64,000 nucleotides of DNA from Phyllobacterium sp. T1293 (GCF_020731415.2 NZ_CP088273.1:3596001-3660000), one strand, 5' to 3'; shown: positions 18,158 through 27,500, counted from the stretch's first letter. Notes: generated by a model not told the origin, from the sequence alone. Translations and numbers: made by a program.

Positions 18158-18796
18158 TCAACCAAATATATGAAGGGCGGCGATGCCGACGGATGCGGCA
18201 AAGCCAATGGCAAATCCGACAGCCAGTGCAGCGACAAGCAGGCCTGTGCCAAGCCATACGCCATCCTGTTCGCCAAGGCCAATGCTGAGCAGCACAATGC
18301 TGAGCGCCGGCAACTGGTTGACAAGCGGAACAGGCAGAACAACGAGGAAAGACAGCAGAAGAACGATGATACTGATGATCCGTTCCATGATTGCCTGCGG
18401 CAGCGGCCAATAGCGCGGCTGTGCGAGCCGTTCAAAGCGGGCAAGCAGTGGTTCGAGTTTGCGGACGATACGCCTGTAGGTTTCGATGCTGACGGATTTG
18501 CGGCGCAGGAAGGCCGGAAACCATGGGTTCTCCATGCCAATGAGCAACTGGGTCGACAGGAGGATGAGGGGAATGCCGAAGATCGTCGATGTTCCCGGCG
18601 GCAGCGGGATCAGATTAAGCGCTGCGAAGAGAATGAACAGGGCGCCAAAGCTGCGCTCGGAAAGCGCGGACAGGATGTCGTCAAATGAAATCCTGTCCGC
18701 GTCTGTTTCACCAAGCTCGACCAGAACGCTGGACAGGCGCCGTTCGGCGGGGTTTCCCGAAGGGTCCCAATCAAACGGTTTTCCGCCAGCATTCAT
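18158..18796 (-). CDS. exoD: Exopolysaccharide synthesis ExoD-like protein
   Basis: This 212-residue polytopic membrane protein matches the ExoD family, first linked to exopolysaccharide production and nodule invasion in Sinorhizobium. The cytoplasmic N-terminus contains [20 protein letters not shown], a family hallmark, followed by [12 protein letters not shown] and [12 protein letters not shown]. Four to five hydrophobic segments are present, most in the C-terminal half. It sits between terC upstream (about 22 bp) and yaiI downstream (2 bp), on the same strand. The biochemical role is unknown. Confidence 0.87.
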   Translation of the reverse strand: MNAGGKPFDWDPSGNPAERRLSSVLVELGETDADRISFDDILSALSERSFGALFILFAALNLIPLPPGTSTIFGIPLILLSTQLLIGMENPWFPAFLRRKSVSIETYRRIVRKLEPLLARFERLAQPRYWPLPQAIMERIISIIVLLLSFLVVLPVPLVNQLPALSIVLLSIGLGEQDGVWLGTGLLVAALAVGFAIGFAASVGIAALHIFG

Positions 18797-18818
18797 AGGT
18801 GTTTCTCCATTGATAGGA

Positions 18819-19859
18819 TTAAGCTTTTCTCTCTACCTCGGCGATGGAAAGTGCCGAAGCCTGTTCTGCATCTATCGTTAATTCAGACTCTGGCACATCG
18901 TTGCGGGTTTTCCAGAGCGAACTCAGGATACCGGCGGCAAGAATGCCAAGGGTGATCGACAGTGACCACATGGGCGGTATCTTGGCCAGTCCCAAAGCGT
19001 CAGCCACGAATATCTTTCCGCCAATGAAAACAAGCACCAGAGACAGGGCATATTTAAGATAGACGAAGCGATGGATCAGGCTTGCGAGGGCAAAATACAG
19101 CGCACGCAGACCAAGGATCGCAAAGATGTTCGAGGTGAAGACGATATAGGGATCGGTGGTGATGGCAAAAATGGCGGGGATGGAATCCACCGCGAAGATG
19201 ACATCGGCGAGTTCCACCATGACCAGTGCCAGCAATAGCGGGGTAATCCAGGTTTTGGATTTGCCCGTATGCGGGTCGGTACGGCGGATCATGAATTTCT
19301 GCCCGTGCAATTCGCTCGTCACACGAAAGCGCTTGTTCATGAACTTGAAGACAGGATTGGCGGAAACGTCGTATTCCTCGTCTCCGGCCATCAGCATGCG
19401 AATACCTGTGATGATCAGGAACGCCGCGAACAGATAGAGGACCCACTCATATTGTTCGACAATCGCAGCACCCGCCGCGATCATGATACCGCGAAGGATG
19501 ACAACACCGAGAATACCGTAAACAAGCACGCGGTGCTGGAATTGCTTGGGAATGGCGAAATAGCCAAAAATCATGGCGATGACGAAAATATTGTCCATCG
19601 CGAGGCTTTTCTCGACTACAAAGCCGGTCAGGTATTGCATCCCGGCCTCGCTGCCGAGTTCCCACCAGATGAAGCCGCCAAAGGCGACACCAAGGCTGAT
19701 GTAGAATGCCGAAAGCCAAAGGCTCCGGGTCATGCCTATATCGTGATTTTTTCGATTGAGAACGCCCAGATCGAGGACGAGAAGAACAAGGACTAGGGCA
19801 AAAAAGCCAAGCCACATCCATAGGGGCTTGCCCATGGCATCAACAAACAGAATCTCCAT
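18819..19859 (-). CDS. TerC/Alx family membrane protein
   Basis: This 346-residue integral membrane protein of the TerC family has about nine hydrophobic segments and the intramembrane acidic motifs EKSLAMDNIFVIAMIF and VELADVIFAVDSIPAIFAIT. Family members are implicated in metal (Mn2+) export, tellurite resistance or membrane-protein metalation. It resembles Alx more than short TerC proteins in length. It heads a terC-exoD-yaiI unit. I looked for a yybP-ykoY riboswitch in the 185 bp upstream and did not see its conserved core. Confidence 0.88.
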   Translation of the reverse strand: MEILFVDAMGKPLWMWLGFFALVLVLLVLDLGVLNRKNHDIGMTRSLWLSAFYISLGVAFGGFIWWELGSEAGMQYLTGFVVEKSLAMDNIFVIAMIFGYFAIPKQFQHRVLVYGILGVVILRGIMIAAGAAIVEQYEWVLYLFAAFLIITGIRMLMAGDEEYDVSANPVFKFMNKRFRVTSELHGQKFMIRRTDPHTGKSKTWITPLLLALVMVELADVIFAVDSIPAIFAITTDPYIVFTSNIFAILGLRALYFALASLIHRFVYLKYALSLVLVFIGGKIFVADALGLAKIPPMWSLSITLGILAAGILSSLWKTRNDVPESELTIDAEQASALSIAEVERKA

Positions 19860-20044
19860 GTGAAAAATGATCCGCCGGCATCGGTTCCAGATTACAACTC
19901 CGACATCACGAAAGAGCCGGTCACTTCCGCCAGAGGGGCCCGGTGCTGCAATTCTGTTTCAGTTGGGGAGACGCAGAGACCAATGCAAGGGTTTGATTGA
20001 AATAAATAATTCAGCCGAACAGAATGCCGCGCAACGCGCAGTTA

Positions 20045-20926
20045 TCAACGGGTTGGAACAGGGTTTTCGCCGCGATAATCGTAGAAACCGCGCCCGGCCT
20101 TGCGTCCAAGCCAGCCGGCTTCGACATATTTGACCAGAAGCGGGCAGGGCCGGTATTTCGAATCCGCCAGACCATCATGCAGCACCTGCATGATCGACAG
20201 GCAGGTATCGAGGCCGATGAAGTCAGCAAGCTGCAACGGGCCCATCGGATGATTGGCGCCAAGCTTCATGGCCGTATCGATGGCTTCAACCGAGCCGACG
20301 CCTTCATACAGCACATAGATTGCTTCATTGATCATCGGCAGGAGAATGCGGTTGACGATGAAAGCCGGGAAATCCTCGGAGACAGTCAATGTCTTGTCGA
20401 GGCTGGTAACGAACTGGCGTGCCGATTCGAAGGTGACATTTTCCGTGGCGATACCGCGGATCAGTTCAACCAGTTTCATCACCGGAACCGGGTTCATGAA
20501 GTGAATGCCGATAAAGCGTTCGGGGCGATCCGTGGTGGCGGCAAGCCGGGTGATCGAAATCGATGAGGTATTGGTGGCGAGAATCGCCTCGGGGTTAAGG
20601 TTGGGGCAAAGCTGGGCAAAAATCTTGCGCTTGACGGTTTCGTCTTCCGTGGCGGCTTCAATGGCAAGATCAACGCCCGCAAGGTCTTCCATGCGCGGGG
20701 CAGGGCGGATGCGCGACATGCCTTTCACACGCTCTGCTTCCTCAAGCTTGCCATGGGAAACCTGCCGCGCCATGTTGCCATTGACGGTGGCAATGGCCTT
20801 TTCCAGCTGTTCGGCGGATTGGTCGTGGATCAAAACATCATATCCGGCCAGTGCGCAAACGTGAGCGATCCCTCCGCCCATTTGTCCTGCACCGATAATG
20901 CCTACAGTTTTGATCGAGCCAGCCAT
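20045..20926 (-). CDS. hbdA: 3-hydroxybutyryl-CoA dehydrogenase
   Basis: This 293-residue NAD(P)-dependent dehydrogenase interconverts 3-hydroxybutyryl-CoA and acetoacetyl-CoA. GAGQMGGGIA gives the Rossmann nucleotide-binding loop, and the catalytic dyad region FIGIHFMNPVPVMKLVE is intact. The C-terminal 3-HCDH domain ends in GWLGRKAGRGFYDY. It lies downstream of etfB-etfA on the same strand, a frequent alphaproteobacterial arrangement linking butyryl-CoA oxidation with electron transfer flavoprotein, though an inverted repeat and a hairpin separate it from etfA. Confidence 0.94.
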   Translation of the reverse strand: MAGSIKTVGIIGAGQMGGGIAHVCALAGYDVLIHDQSAEQLEKAIATVNGNMARQVSHGKLEEAERVKGMSRIRPAPRMEDLAGVDLAIEAATEDETVKRKIFAQLCPNLNPEAILATNTSSISITRLAATTDRPERFIGIHFMNPVPVMKLVELIRGIATENVTFESARQFVTSLDKTLTVSEDFPAFIVNRILLPMINEAIYVLYEGVGSVEAIDTAMKLGANHPMGPLQLADFIGLDTCLSIMQVLHDGLADSKYRPCPLLVKYVEAGWLGRKAGRGFYDYRGENPVPTR

Positions 20927-20960
20927 GTTTCCATCCGTCTATTTATTGTAGCACCAAACC

Positions 20961-21030
20961 AGGGTCAAAACTCATTAATCTGGTCAAAATAGCATGAGGC
21001 TTTTCGACCAGATTAATGAGTTTTGACCCT
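20961..21030. repeat. Perfect 25-bp inverted repeat, MITE-like
   Basis: The arm AGGGTCAAAACTCATTAATC... at 20961-20985 is exactly complementary to 21006-21030, with a 20-nt centre. It contains no coding sequence and lies between etfA and hbdA. The size and perfection suggest the ends of a small non-autonomous mobile element or a decayed insertion sequence, but no transposase is present in the window to match it. Confidence 0.7.
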
Positions 21031-21032
21031 AA

Positions 21033-21065
21033 ATGGCCGGGGTAGCATTCGTCTACCCCGGCCAT
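21033..21065 (-). terminator. Strong GC hairpin after etfA
   Basis: ATGGCCGGGGTAG (21033-21045) pairs with CTACCCCGGCCAT (21053-21065), a 13-bp perfect stem with a 7-nt loop, 30 bp after the etfA stop. There is no U-run on the minus strand, so it may act as an mRNA 3' stabiliser or a partial terminator before hbdA. Confidence 0.6.
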
Positions 21066-21094
21066 GCAGATTCATTTCAATCTTGCGATTAAAA

Positions 21095-22024
21095 TCAGAG
21101 AGCTTTTTCAAGCTCCGGCAGAATAACGAAGAGATCGCCTACCAGACCGTAATCGGCAACCTGGAAAATCGGCGCTTCCTCGTCCTTGTTGATGGCAACG
21201 ATGACCTTGGAGTCCTTCATGCCTGCCAGATGCTGAATTGCTCCGGAGATACCCACAGCGATGTAGAGATCAGGCGCAACAACCTTGCCCGTCTGACCAA
21301 CCTGCCAGTCATTGGGAGCATAACCGGCATCCACCGCAGCGCGCGATGCGCCGACGGCCGCACCGAGCTTGTCGGCAACGGGAAGGATGACTTCCTTGAA
21401 CTTCTCGTTGGAACCAAGTGCACGGCCACCGGAGATGATGATCTTCGCGGAGGTCAGCTCAGGACGGTCGCCGCCCGAAAGCTTGGCTTCGACGAATTTC
21501 GACAGGCCGGGATTGGCGGCAGCCGAAACATTTTCAACGGAAGCCGAGCCGCCTTCGCCAGCCGCCGCAAAGGTCGCGGTGCGTACGGTGATGACACGCG
21601 TTGCATCGGTCGCCTGAACGGTCTGCAGAGCGTTACCCGCATAGATCGGACGCTTGAATGTATCGGGTGCGATGACCTCGATAATATCGGAGACCTGCAT
21701 GACATCAAGCAGCGCTGCAACGCGCGGCAGGATGTTCTTGCCGTTGGTGGTGGCTGCGGCAATGATGGTGTCATAATTGCCAGCGATCGAAACGATCAGG
21801 GCAGCGGTGGCTTCTGCCAAACGGTTGGCCAGATCATCGCTGTCTGCGAGCAGGACTTTCTTGACGCCAGCAAGCTTGGCAGCCTGATCGGCAACGCCCT
21901 TGGCGCCCTTGCCAGCCACCAGAACATGCACATCGGAACCGATGGCGAGCGCTGCGGTCAATGCCTTGGCGGTCTGGTCGGAAAGGGTCTCGTTATCGTG
22001 TTCGGCAAAAAGAAGAATAGCCAT
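21095..22024 (-). CDS. etfA: Electron transfer flavoprotein alpha subunit
   Basis: This 309-residue FAD-binding alpha subunit of ETF accepts electrons from acyl-CoA and other flavin dehydrogenases and passes them to ETF-ubiquinone oxidoreductase. The N-terminal domain begins [14 protein letters not shown]. The C-terminal FAD-binding region includes [14 protein letters not shown] [41 protein letters not shown] and [12 protein letters not shown]. It follows etfB by 20 bp in the standard etfB-etfA order. Confidence 0.96.
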   Translation of the reverse strand: MAILLFAEHDNETLSDQTAKALTAALAIGSDVHVLVAGKGAKGVADQAAKLAGVKKVLLADSDDLANRLAEATAALIVSIAGNYDTIIAAATTNGKNILPRVAALLDVMQVSDIIEVIAPDTFKRPIYAGNALQTVQATDATRVITVRTATFAAAGEGGSASVENVSAAANPGLSKFVEAKLSGGDRPELTSAKIIISGGRALGSNEKFKEVILPVADKLGAAVGASRAAVDAGYAPNDWQVGQTGKVVAPDLYIAVGISGAIQHLAGMKDSKVIVAINKDEEAPIFQVADYGLVGDLFVILPELEKAL

Positions 22025-22044
22025 GGTGAATTCCTTTCCTGATC

Positions 22045-22794
22045 TTAGAGAACGCCGGCTTCGTTCTTCAGCTTGCTGACGAGTTCGGCAACGTCCTTGA
22101 CCTTGACGCCTGCCTTGCGGCCGCCCGGCTCTTCGGTCTTGAGAACCTTGAGGCGTGGCTTGGTGTCAACGCCGTAATCGGCTGCAGTCTTTTCATCCAG
22201 CGGCTTCTTCTTTGCCTTCATGATATTCGGCAGGGAAGCATAGCGCGGCTGGTTGAGGCGAAGGTCAGTGGTGACAATGGCCGGAAGCTTGATTTCGATG
22301 GTCTGCAGACCGCCGTCAACTTCGCGGGTAACGTTGGCAGTATCGCCGCCAAGTTCAACCTTCGAAGCAAATGTGCCCTGGCTCCAGCCGAGCAATGCCG
22401 AAAGCATCTGGCCGGTCTGGTTGGCATCGTCGTCAATGGCCTGCTTGCCGAGAATGACCAGCTTTGGCTGTTCTGCGTCAACAACACCCTTCAAAATCTT
22501 GGCAACGGCCAGCGGCTCGACGAGATCGTCAACCTTGACCAGAATGCCGCGATCAGCACCCATGGCGAGGGCGGTGCGGATGGTTTCCTGAGCCTGAGCA
22601 GGCCCAATGGAGACAACGATCACTTCCTCAACCTTGCCAGCCTCTTTCAGGCGCAGGGCTTCCTCGACCGCGATTTCGTCGAACGGGTTCATCGACATCT
22701 TCACATTGGCAAGCTCAACGCCCGAACCGTCGCCCTTAACCCTGATCTTCACATTGTAATCGACTACCCGCTTTACCGGTACGAGGACTTTCAT
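22045..22794 (-). CDS. etfB: Electron transfer flavoprotein beta subunit
   Basis: This 249-residue ETF beta subunit begins [20 protein letters not shown]. It contains the AMP-binding and family-typical [26 protein letters not shown] and [14 protein letters not shown] segments, and the C-terminal recognition region [15 protein letters not shown]. With EtfA it forms the soluble electron carrier of beta-oxidation and amino acid catabolism. About 200 bp upstream before the rhomboid gene presumably contain the operon promoter. Confidence 0.96.
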   Translation of the reverse strand: MKVLVPVKRVVDYNVKIRVKGDGSGVELANVKMSMNPFDEIAVEEALRLKEAGKVEEVIVVSIGPAQAQETIRTALAMGADRGILVKVDDLVEPLAVAKILKGVVDAEQPKLVILGKQAIDDDANQTGQMLSALLGWSQGTFASKVELGGDTANVTREVDGGLQTIEIKLPAIVTTDLRLNQPRYASLPNIMKAKKKPLDEKTAADYGVDTKPRLKVLKTEEPGGRKAGVKVKDVAELVSKLKNEAGVL

Positions 22795-22991
22795 GGGGAC
22801 TCCCTCTCATAAAAACTGCAAGCTGATTTAACTGCCGGGCAATGGCACCCGCTTGCCGGATGCCGACATTGAGGTGAAAAAAACGACACGCTGGCGTGTC
22901 AGGATCGTGCGGGACCGTAAATATGACTAACGTAAAGGTCAATCGCGGAGTTTGCGCTTATCCGACCTTAAACGATTGAAAGTTGCTCGTT

Positions 22992-23753
22992 CTAGCGACC
23001 CCAGCGGGTTGACGGCGGTTCAGGCGGCGTCGGCTCCGGTTGCTTGTCGACCACGACAGCGCGCGGTGAAATGATGGCGCGGTCGAAAAGCGGCACGCTT
23101 CGGCGTTTGAACGGGATCAACAGCAGGGCACCGGCAATAATGCCGCCAACATGGCCGGACCACGATATGCGGTCCTCGCCATGGGTGATAACCATGACGA
23201 ATTGAATGCCGACCCATAGCAGCAGTGGATAGAGCGCGGGGATGCGCAGGGGAATACGGCCAAAGGCCAGCACCCAGACCCGGACACGGGGATGCAGCAG
23301 CAGATAGGCCATGATTACCCCGGCAATAGCGGCCGATGCGCCAATGAGCGGCCCTTCAGACATCGGATCAAGCGTGCCATGCAGGAAAGCACCGGCGGCG
23401 GCGCAAAGCAGATAGAAGATCAGGAATTTGATGTGCCCCATTGCGTCTTCGACATTGTCGCCAAAGACCCACAGGAACAGCATGTTGCCGCCCAGATGCC
23501 AAATATTGGCATGCAGGAATGCATAGGTGACATAGGTAAAGGCGGGCGGCACGAAATCAAACTCCGGCGGAAGCACTGCCGTGTGGTGCGTCACAGCCGG
23601 AATGTAGCCAAAGCCGATAGCGGCAGCGTTGGAGGCGGTATCGGAGAGGCTCGTAAGGCAGAAAATTAGGACATTCAGGGCAATCAGCGTCAGGGTGACA
23701 TATTGAAGCTTGATGTATTTGAGGCTGTTGGCGTCGTAGAGTGGTATGAACAT
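22992..23753 (-). CDS. Rhomboid family intramembrane serine protease
   Basis: This 253-residue polytopic protein has six predicted membrane segments. The catalytic serine lies in GASAAIAG (Ser140), the catalytic histidine in SGHVGG (His201), and the conserved HANIWHLGGNMLFLWVFG block lies in TM2 (about 81-98). GASA replaces the common GxSG but is frequent in this family. A Pro-rich cytoplasmic tail ends the protein. It cleaves membrane substrates within the bilayer; substrates are unknown. The adenosyltransferase gene lies just upstream with 17 bp between. Confidence 0.9.
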   Translation of the reverse strand: MFIPLYDANSLKYIKLQYVTLTLIALNVLIFCLTSLSDTASNAAAIGFGYIPAVTHHTAVLPPEFDFVPPAFTYVTYAFLHANIWHLGGNMLFLWVFGDNVEDAMGHIKFLIFYLLCAAAGAFLHGTLDPMSEGPLIGASAAIAGVIMAYLLLHPRVRVWVLAFGRIPLRIPALYPLLLWVGIQFVMVITHGEDRISWSGHVGGIIAGALLLIPFKRRSVPLFDRAIISPRAVVVDKQPEPTPPEPPSTRWGR

Positions 23754-23770
23754 CGGCGCCGTTCCCCCGT

Positions 23771-24352
23771 TCAGCGGTTCTTACCGGGCACCCATAACAC
23801 GTCCCTTGCGCCATTGTCATTGACGGCACGCGCGGCGACGAAGAGAAAATCCGAAACACGGTTGATGTATTTGAGCGCCGCTGGCGTGACGATCTCATCG
23901 GGCTTTTGTGCCAGCTCGACCATGTGCCTCTCCGCGCGTCTTGCGACCGTGCGGGCAAGGTGCAGGGCGGCAGAAGCCGCCGATCCGCCGGGTAGAACAA
24001 ACGAGCGCAGTGGCGCAAGCTTTTCATTCAACAGGTCAATATCCGCCTCGACCCGCGCCGTCTGGCTGTCGACAATACGCAAAGGCTCGTATTCAAGCTT
24101 TTCGCCTGTTTCAGGGGTGGCAAGATCAGCACCAAGATCAAAAAGATCATTCTGGATGCGCGCAAGCATGGCATCGATCTCGGGAAAATCCTTCTCCGTA
24201 TGCAGCCGCGCCAGACCGACACAGGAATTGGCCTCATCAACAGTGCCATAGGCTTCGACACGAAGATCATGCTTCAGACGGCGCGCGCCGCTGCCAAGGC
24301 CCGTCGTCCCGTCATCGCCGGTTTTCGTGTAGATCTTGTTGAGCTTGACCAT
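23771..24352 (-). CDS. cobO: PduO-type corrinoid adenosyltransferase
   Basis: This 193-residue enzyme transfers the adenosyl group of ATP to cob(I)alamin, making adenosylcobalamin. The N-terminal ATP-binding motif KIYTKTGDDGTTGLGSG is intact. The helical bundle residues follow: VEAYGTVDEANS, FVLPGGSAASAALHLARTVARRAER, and YINRVSDFLFVAAR. This is the PduO/MMAB family rather than the CobA (BtuR) family, so the symbol is approximate. The gene lies 12 bp downstream of the small twin-membrane protein gene. Confidence 0.92.
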   Translation of the reverse strand: MVKLNKIYTKTGDDGTTGLGSGARRLKHDLRVEAYGTVDEANSCVGLARLHTEKDFPEIDAMLARIQNDLFDLGADLATPETGEKLEYEPLRIVDSQTARVEADIDLLNEKLAPLRSFVLPGGSAASAALHLARTVARRAERHMVELAQKPDEIVTPAALKYINRVSDFLFVAARAVNDNGARDVLWVPGKNR

Positions 24353-24364
24353 GGCGTTTCCGGA

Positions 24365-24562
24365 TCAGCTGGCAGCACGGTGGAAATAGATCGCGCCGAC
24401 GATCAGGATAATCGCCACCAGTTGCAGGAAAATGCGCAGCTGCATCATCTTGTTGGAAAAGTTGGCGTCGCCGCCTTTCATCATGTTACGCAGACCGATC
24501 AGCAGCACAATTGCGACAGCGGCGATGGCGATGAGCGCCAGAAACTTGAAGATGATATCCAT
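24365..24562 (-). CDS. Twin transmembrane protein (HIG1-like)
   Basis: This 65-residue protein consists of two hydrophobic helices (residues 5-25 and 42-60) joined by a basic loop, NMMKGGDANFSNKMMQLRI, which is typical of HIG1/twin-transmembrane proteins of alphaproteobacteria. Mitochondrial HIG1 proteins associate with cytochrome oxidase supercomplexes; a respiratory role here is only inference. It is tandem with the adenosyltransferase gene downstream and the SDR gene upstream (30 bp). Confidence 0.8.
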   Translation of the reverse strand: MDIIFKFLALIAIAAVAIVLLIGLRNMMKGGDANFSNKMMQLRIFLQLVAIILIVGAIYFHRAAS

Positions 24563-24592
24563 TGTTCTTTCCTTTTCAGGCCGATCCCTTTT

Positions 24593-25426
24593 TCAAGACT
24601 GGCCGGCAAGCATGCGGTATAGCGCACGCGACGACAGAAATCTGCGGACAAAAACAGCAAATTTCGCAGGCCGTGTGACGAGATAATGGGGTTTCGGGCG
24701 CGGATTTTCCAATGCGTGTTTCAGTACGGAATAGACGGCATCCGGGCCAAGTTTGGCGCGCGACTTCGTGCCACCCTGCGAAAGGCGGGCAATCTGCTTC
24801 TGATAATCCGCACGATGCACGGAACCCTCAACGTCGATATATTTTTCGATCTGCTTCAGCGCATTGTAGGTGAAACGCGACTCAATCGGGCCCGGCTCGA
24901 TCAGGGATACGTGGATGCCAGAGCCTTCAAGCTCCATGCGCTGAACCAGCATCAGGCCCTCAAGCGCAAATTTGGACGAGACATAGGCACCGCGCCATTT
25001 CATCGGCACAAGTCCGAGAATGGATGAGCAATGGACGATCCGTCCATGACCCTGACGGCGCATGACCGGGACGATATGCCGGGTCAGTTCATGCCAGCCG
25101 AAGAAATTCGCGTCGAATTGTTCCCGCAAACCTTCTATCGGCAAATCCTCAACGGCACCGGGCAGTGCATAGGCACCATTATTGTAAAGCGCATCGAGCG
25201 TTCCGCCGGTCTTGGCGAGCACAGTTTCAACCAGCGCTTTGATGGAATCCGGTTCGCGATAATCAAGATAATGGGCGGAAAGACCATCGGCTTTCAGTGC
25301 TGCTATATCTTCATCCCGCCGCGCCGTTGCGAAAACCTGCCAGCCATCCGCCTGCAGCGCACGGGCACAATAGGCGCCGATGCCGCTGGAACAACCTGTG
25401 ATCAAAACCGTTCTGGAACTGGTCAT
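24593..25426 (-). CDS. Short-chain dehydrogenase/reductase
   Basis: This 277-residue SDR has the cofactor motif TGCSSGIG (residues about 10-17), the NNGAYALPGAVEDLP segment, and the catalytic Ser-Tyr-Lys set in HCSSILGLVPMKWRGAYVSSK. The substrate is unknown; its C-terminal extension suggests the retinol-dehydrogenase-like group. The ATG at 25426 (MTSSRTVLITG) has GGAAAAG upstream and is preferred over the one at 25450. It diverges from the YihY gene. Confidence 0.86.
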   Translation of the reverse strand: MTSSRTVLITGCSSGIGAYCARALQADGWQVFATARRDEDIAALKADGLSAHYLDYREPDSIKALVETVLAKTGGTLDALYNNGAYALPGAVEDLPIEGLREQFDANFFGWHELTRHIVPVMRRQGHGRIVHCSSILGLVPMKWRGAYVSSKFALEGLMLVQRMELEGSGIHVSLIEPGPIESRFTYNALKQIEKYIDVEGSVHRADYQKQIARLSQGGTKSRAKLGPDAVYSVLKHALENPRPKPHYLVTRPAKFAVFVRRFLSSRALYRMLAGQS

Positions 25427-25496
25427 TCTTTTCCGATTGCTGCAAACCAAGCCACGAAATCAAAAAAAGACTTCACATATTCGCCTGTGCCTTGCA

Positions 25497-26381
25497 ATGT
25501 CACGCCAAAGGGACGAACCATTTTCGATGCGTAGAGTATATGTTTTTCTCCGGCGGGTGGCCTTCGATACATTGAGGCATTTCAGCACGGATGACGGTTG
25601 GGCTCTGGCGAGCCACGTTGCGCTATCGGGTATTCTGGCCCTGTTTCCCTTTCTGATTTTCGCCACGTCGCTTGCCAGCTTTCTCGGAGCGAGCGCCTTT
25701 ACCGATACGGCTGTCCATGTGGTATTCGACACCTGGCCCGAGGTGATTGCCCAGCCCATTGCGCAGGAAGTGCGCAATGTTCTCAACGTGCAGCGCGGTG
25801 GGCTTTTGACGATCAGCGTGATCGCCGCCGCCTATTTTGCCTCCAATGGCATTGAAGCGCTGCGCATTGCGCTCAACCGCGCCTATCGTGTGGTTGATAC
25901 GCGCTCGATTATCTATTGCCGGTTGCAGAGTCTTGGCTATGTGATCGTGGCAACCATTGGGATTATGGCCATCAGCTTTCTGCTGGTGCTTGCACCGCTT
26001 GTCTTGCGCATTGCGACGAAATGGGTGCCTGAGCTTGATCTTCTTTCCGGCACCATCGGTTTCTGGCGCTATTGCATCGCATCAGCAGTGTTGATTGTCG
26101 GGCTGCTCGTCGTGCATTTATGGCTGCCCGCCGGTCGGCGCAGGCTCGTCGATATCCTGCCGGGAATCCTTCTAACGCTGCTCGCATGGACCATCGGCGC
26201 AACGATTTTTGCCAGCTATCTCGAAACCTTTGCGTCCTATGTGACCACCTATGCGGGTCTTGCCTCGATCATGGTTGCGATCGTGTTCCTCTACATTATC
26301 GCCGCGATTTTCATTATCGGCGCCGAGGTCAATGCGGCGATCATTCATTACCGCGAGGGCAGGGTCGCCAAACGTCTCTGA
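25497..26381 (+). CDS. YihY/BrkB family inner membrane protein
   Basis: This polytopic protein (about 294 residues) of the YihY/BrkB (UPF0761) family was formerly mis-annotated as ribonuclease BN. Six hydrophobic segments are visible, along with the family motifs DDGWALASHVALSGILALFPF and TYAGLASIMVAIVFLYIIA. Function is unknown; BrkB was linked to serum resistance in Bordetella. The frame is open to 25380, but that would overlap the divergent SDR start, so 25497 or 25527 (MRRVYVF) is likelier. Its last 34 bp overlap the end of the convergent EamA gene. Confidence 0.85.
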   Translation: MSRQRDEPFSMRRVYVFLRRVAFDTLRHFSTDDGWALASHVALSGILALFPFLIFATSLASFLGASAFTDTAVHVVFDTWPEVIAQPIAQEVRNVLNVQRGGLLTISVIAAAYFASNGIEALRIALNRAYRVVDTRSIIYCRLQSLGYVIVATIGIMAISFLLVLAPLVLRIATKWVPELDLLSGTIGFWRYCIASAVLIVGLLVVHLWLPAGRRRLVDILPGILLTLLAWTIGATIFASYLETFASYVTTYAGLASIMVAIVFLYIIAAIFIIGAEVNAAIIHYREGRVAKRL

Positions 26382-27232
26382 CCGGTCGATAGCGCAACGC
26401 CGAGCGTTGCCACCACCATGCCGCATAGCTGAAACAGTGTCAGTGTCTCCCCGAAAAGCACATAGGCCATCAGGGCGGTCACGCCGGGCACGAGATAGAA
26501 CAGTGATGCCACCTTGGAGACGGCACCCTGATTGATCAGGATCATCAGCAGAAGCACCGCGCCGATCGACAGGACGACAACCAGCCAGAACAGGGCAAAG
26601 CCCAGCGGCGCAGCCCAGATCACCACGTGGGTTTCGAACAGCAGCGAGAAAATGCCTGTCAGAACAGCCGCGCCGAGATATTGCAGGGTGGTGCCTGCTT
26701 TCAGGTCAATTGTACCGACAAAACGTTTCTGCCAGACAGTTCCGGTGCTGATTGCCAGCACCGACAGGATGGAGGCGCTGACCGTTGCGGGTGTGATACC
26801 GTCGGCAGAGATGGACAGTTTCGGCCAGAGTACCATGGCAACGCCGATAAAACCGACGGCCAGACCAGCCCAATGGCGCGGCAGGATTTTCTCGCGCAGA
26901 ACTGCCCCGGCAATCAGTGCCGTGATCAGTGGTTGCAGTCCGACCACCAGCGCCGACATGCCCGCAGGCAGCCCCCGGTGTATAGCCCAGAACACAGCGC
27001 CGAGGTAGACGCCGTGGATCAGACAACCCGCAATAATCGCATGCATCGCTCCGCGCCCGCTTGGCCAATTATTACCCGCCAACACAACCCAGGTGCCAAG
27101 AATTGCGCCCGCGATGATAAACCGGATGGTGAGGAACAGGAACGGTTCCATATAGGGCATGGCATAACGGGCCCCGATGAAACCGGTGGCCCACAACAGG
27201 ACAAACAGGGCAGGGAAATAGCGAACGGGCAT
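26348..27232 (-). CDS. EamA family (DMT) transporter
   Basis: This 294-residue drug/metabolite transporter has ten membrane helices arranged as two EamA repeats of five; the second begins near residue 145. Typical motifs include WATGFIGARYAMPYMEPF in the first helix, and FGETLTLFQLCGMVVATLGVALS at the end. Substrate unknown; amino acid or metabolite export is the usual role. It converges on the YihY gene, overlapping by 34 bp at the stop codons. Confidence 0.87.
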   Translation of the reverse strand: MPVRYFPALFVLLWATGFIGARYAMPYMEPFLFLTIRFIIAGAILGTWVVLAGNNWPSGRGAMHAIIAGCLIHGVYLGAVFWAIHRGLPAGMSALVVGLQPLITALIAGAVLREKILPRHWAGLAVGFIGVAMVLWPKLSISADGITPATVSASILSVLAISTGTVWQKRFVGTIDLKAGTTLQYLGAAVLTGIFSLLFETHVVIWAAPLGFALFWLVVVLSIGAVLLLMILINQGAVSKVASLFYLVPGVTALMAYVLFGETLTLFQLCGMVVATLGVALSTGQRRLATLPSR

Positions 27233-27309
27233 GATTGAGGACCGGGTGATGGGATAAGTGTGGTGCAGGTTTATACGAACAACCTTTCAACAACCAGCCA
27301 TTCGTTGAG

Positions 27310-27500
27310 CAGCGGTGTGTGTGGTTCGTGGTTCGACAAGCTCACCATGAGGGAGAGGGGTGATGTAAGGGAGCCATATTCTGCAACCTTTTTGATCTGC
27401 AATGTTTATGATCTGAAATGTCGGCGATTATCGTTGCATCCCCACTCTTCCTCATGGTGAGCTTGTCGAACCACGAACCACGAACCACGAACCACGAACA
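27310..27500. repeat. Palindromic mosaic repeat, copy D, lacking inner element
   Basis: The outer left arm (about 27314-27385: GTGGTTCGACAAGCTCACCATGAGGGAG) and right arm (about 27426-27498) match the outer arms of copies A-C. The 29-bp CCTCGGG inner inverted repeat is missing. The right edge carries four perfect tandem heptamers CCACGAA at 27471-27498. Confidence 0.8.

Noticed and set aside
19860-20044. Possible yybP-ykoY (Mn2+) riboswitch upstream of the TerC/Alx gene
   Set aside because: I searched the minus strand for the conserved GGGGAGUA and paired loop core and did not find it.
21023-22042. 339-codon plus-strand frame opposite etfA
   Set aside because: Shadow of etfA; it also runs through the intergenic hairpin.
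27471-27498. CRISPR-like short tandem repeats
   Set aside because: The repeats are direct heptamers with no spacers, and no cas genes are present.
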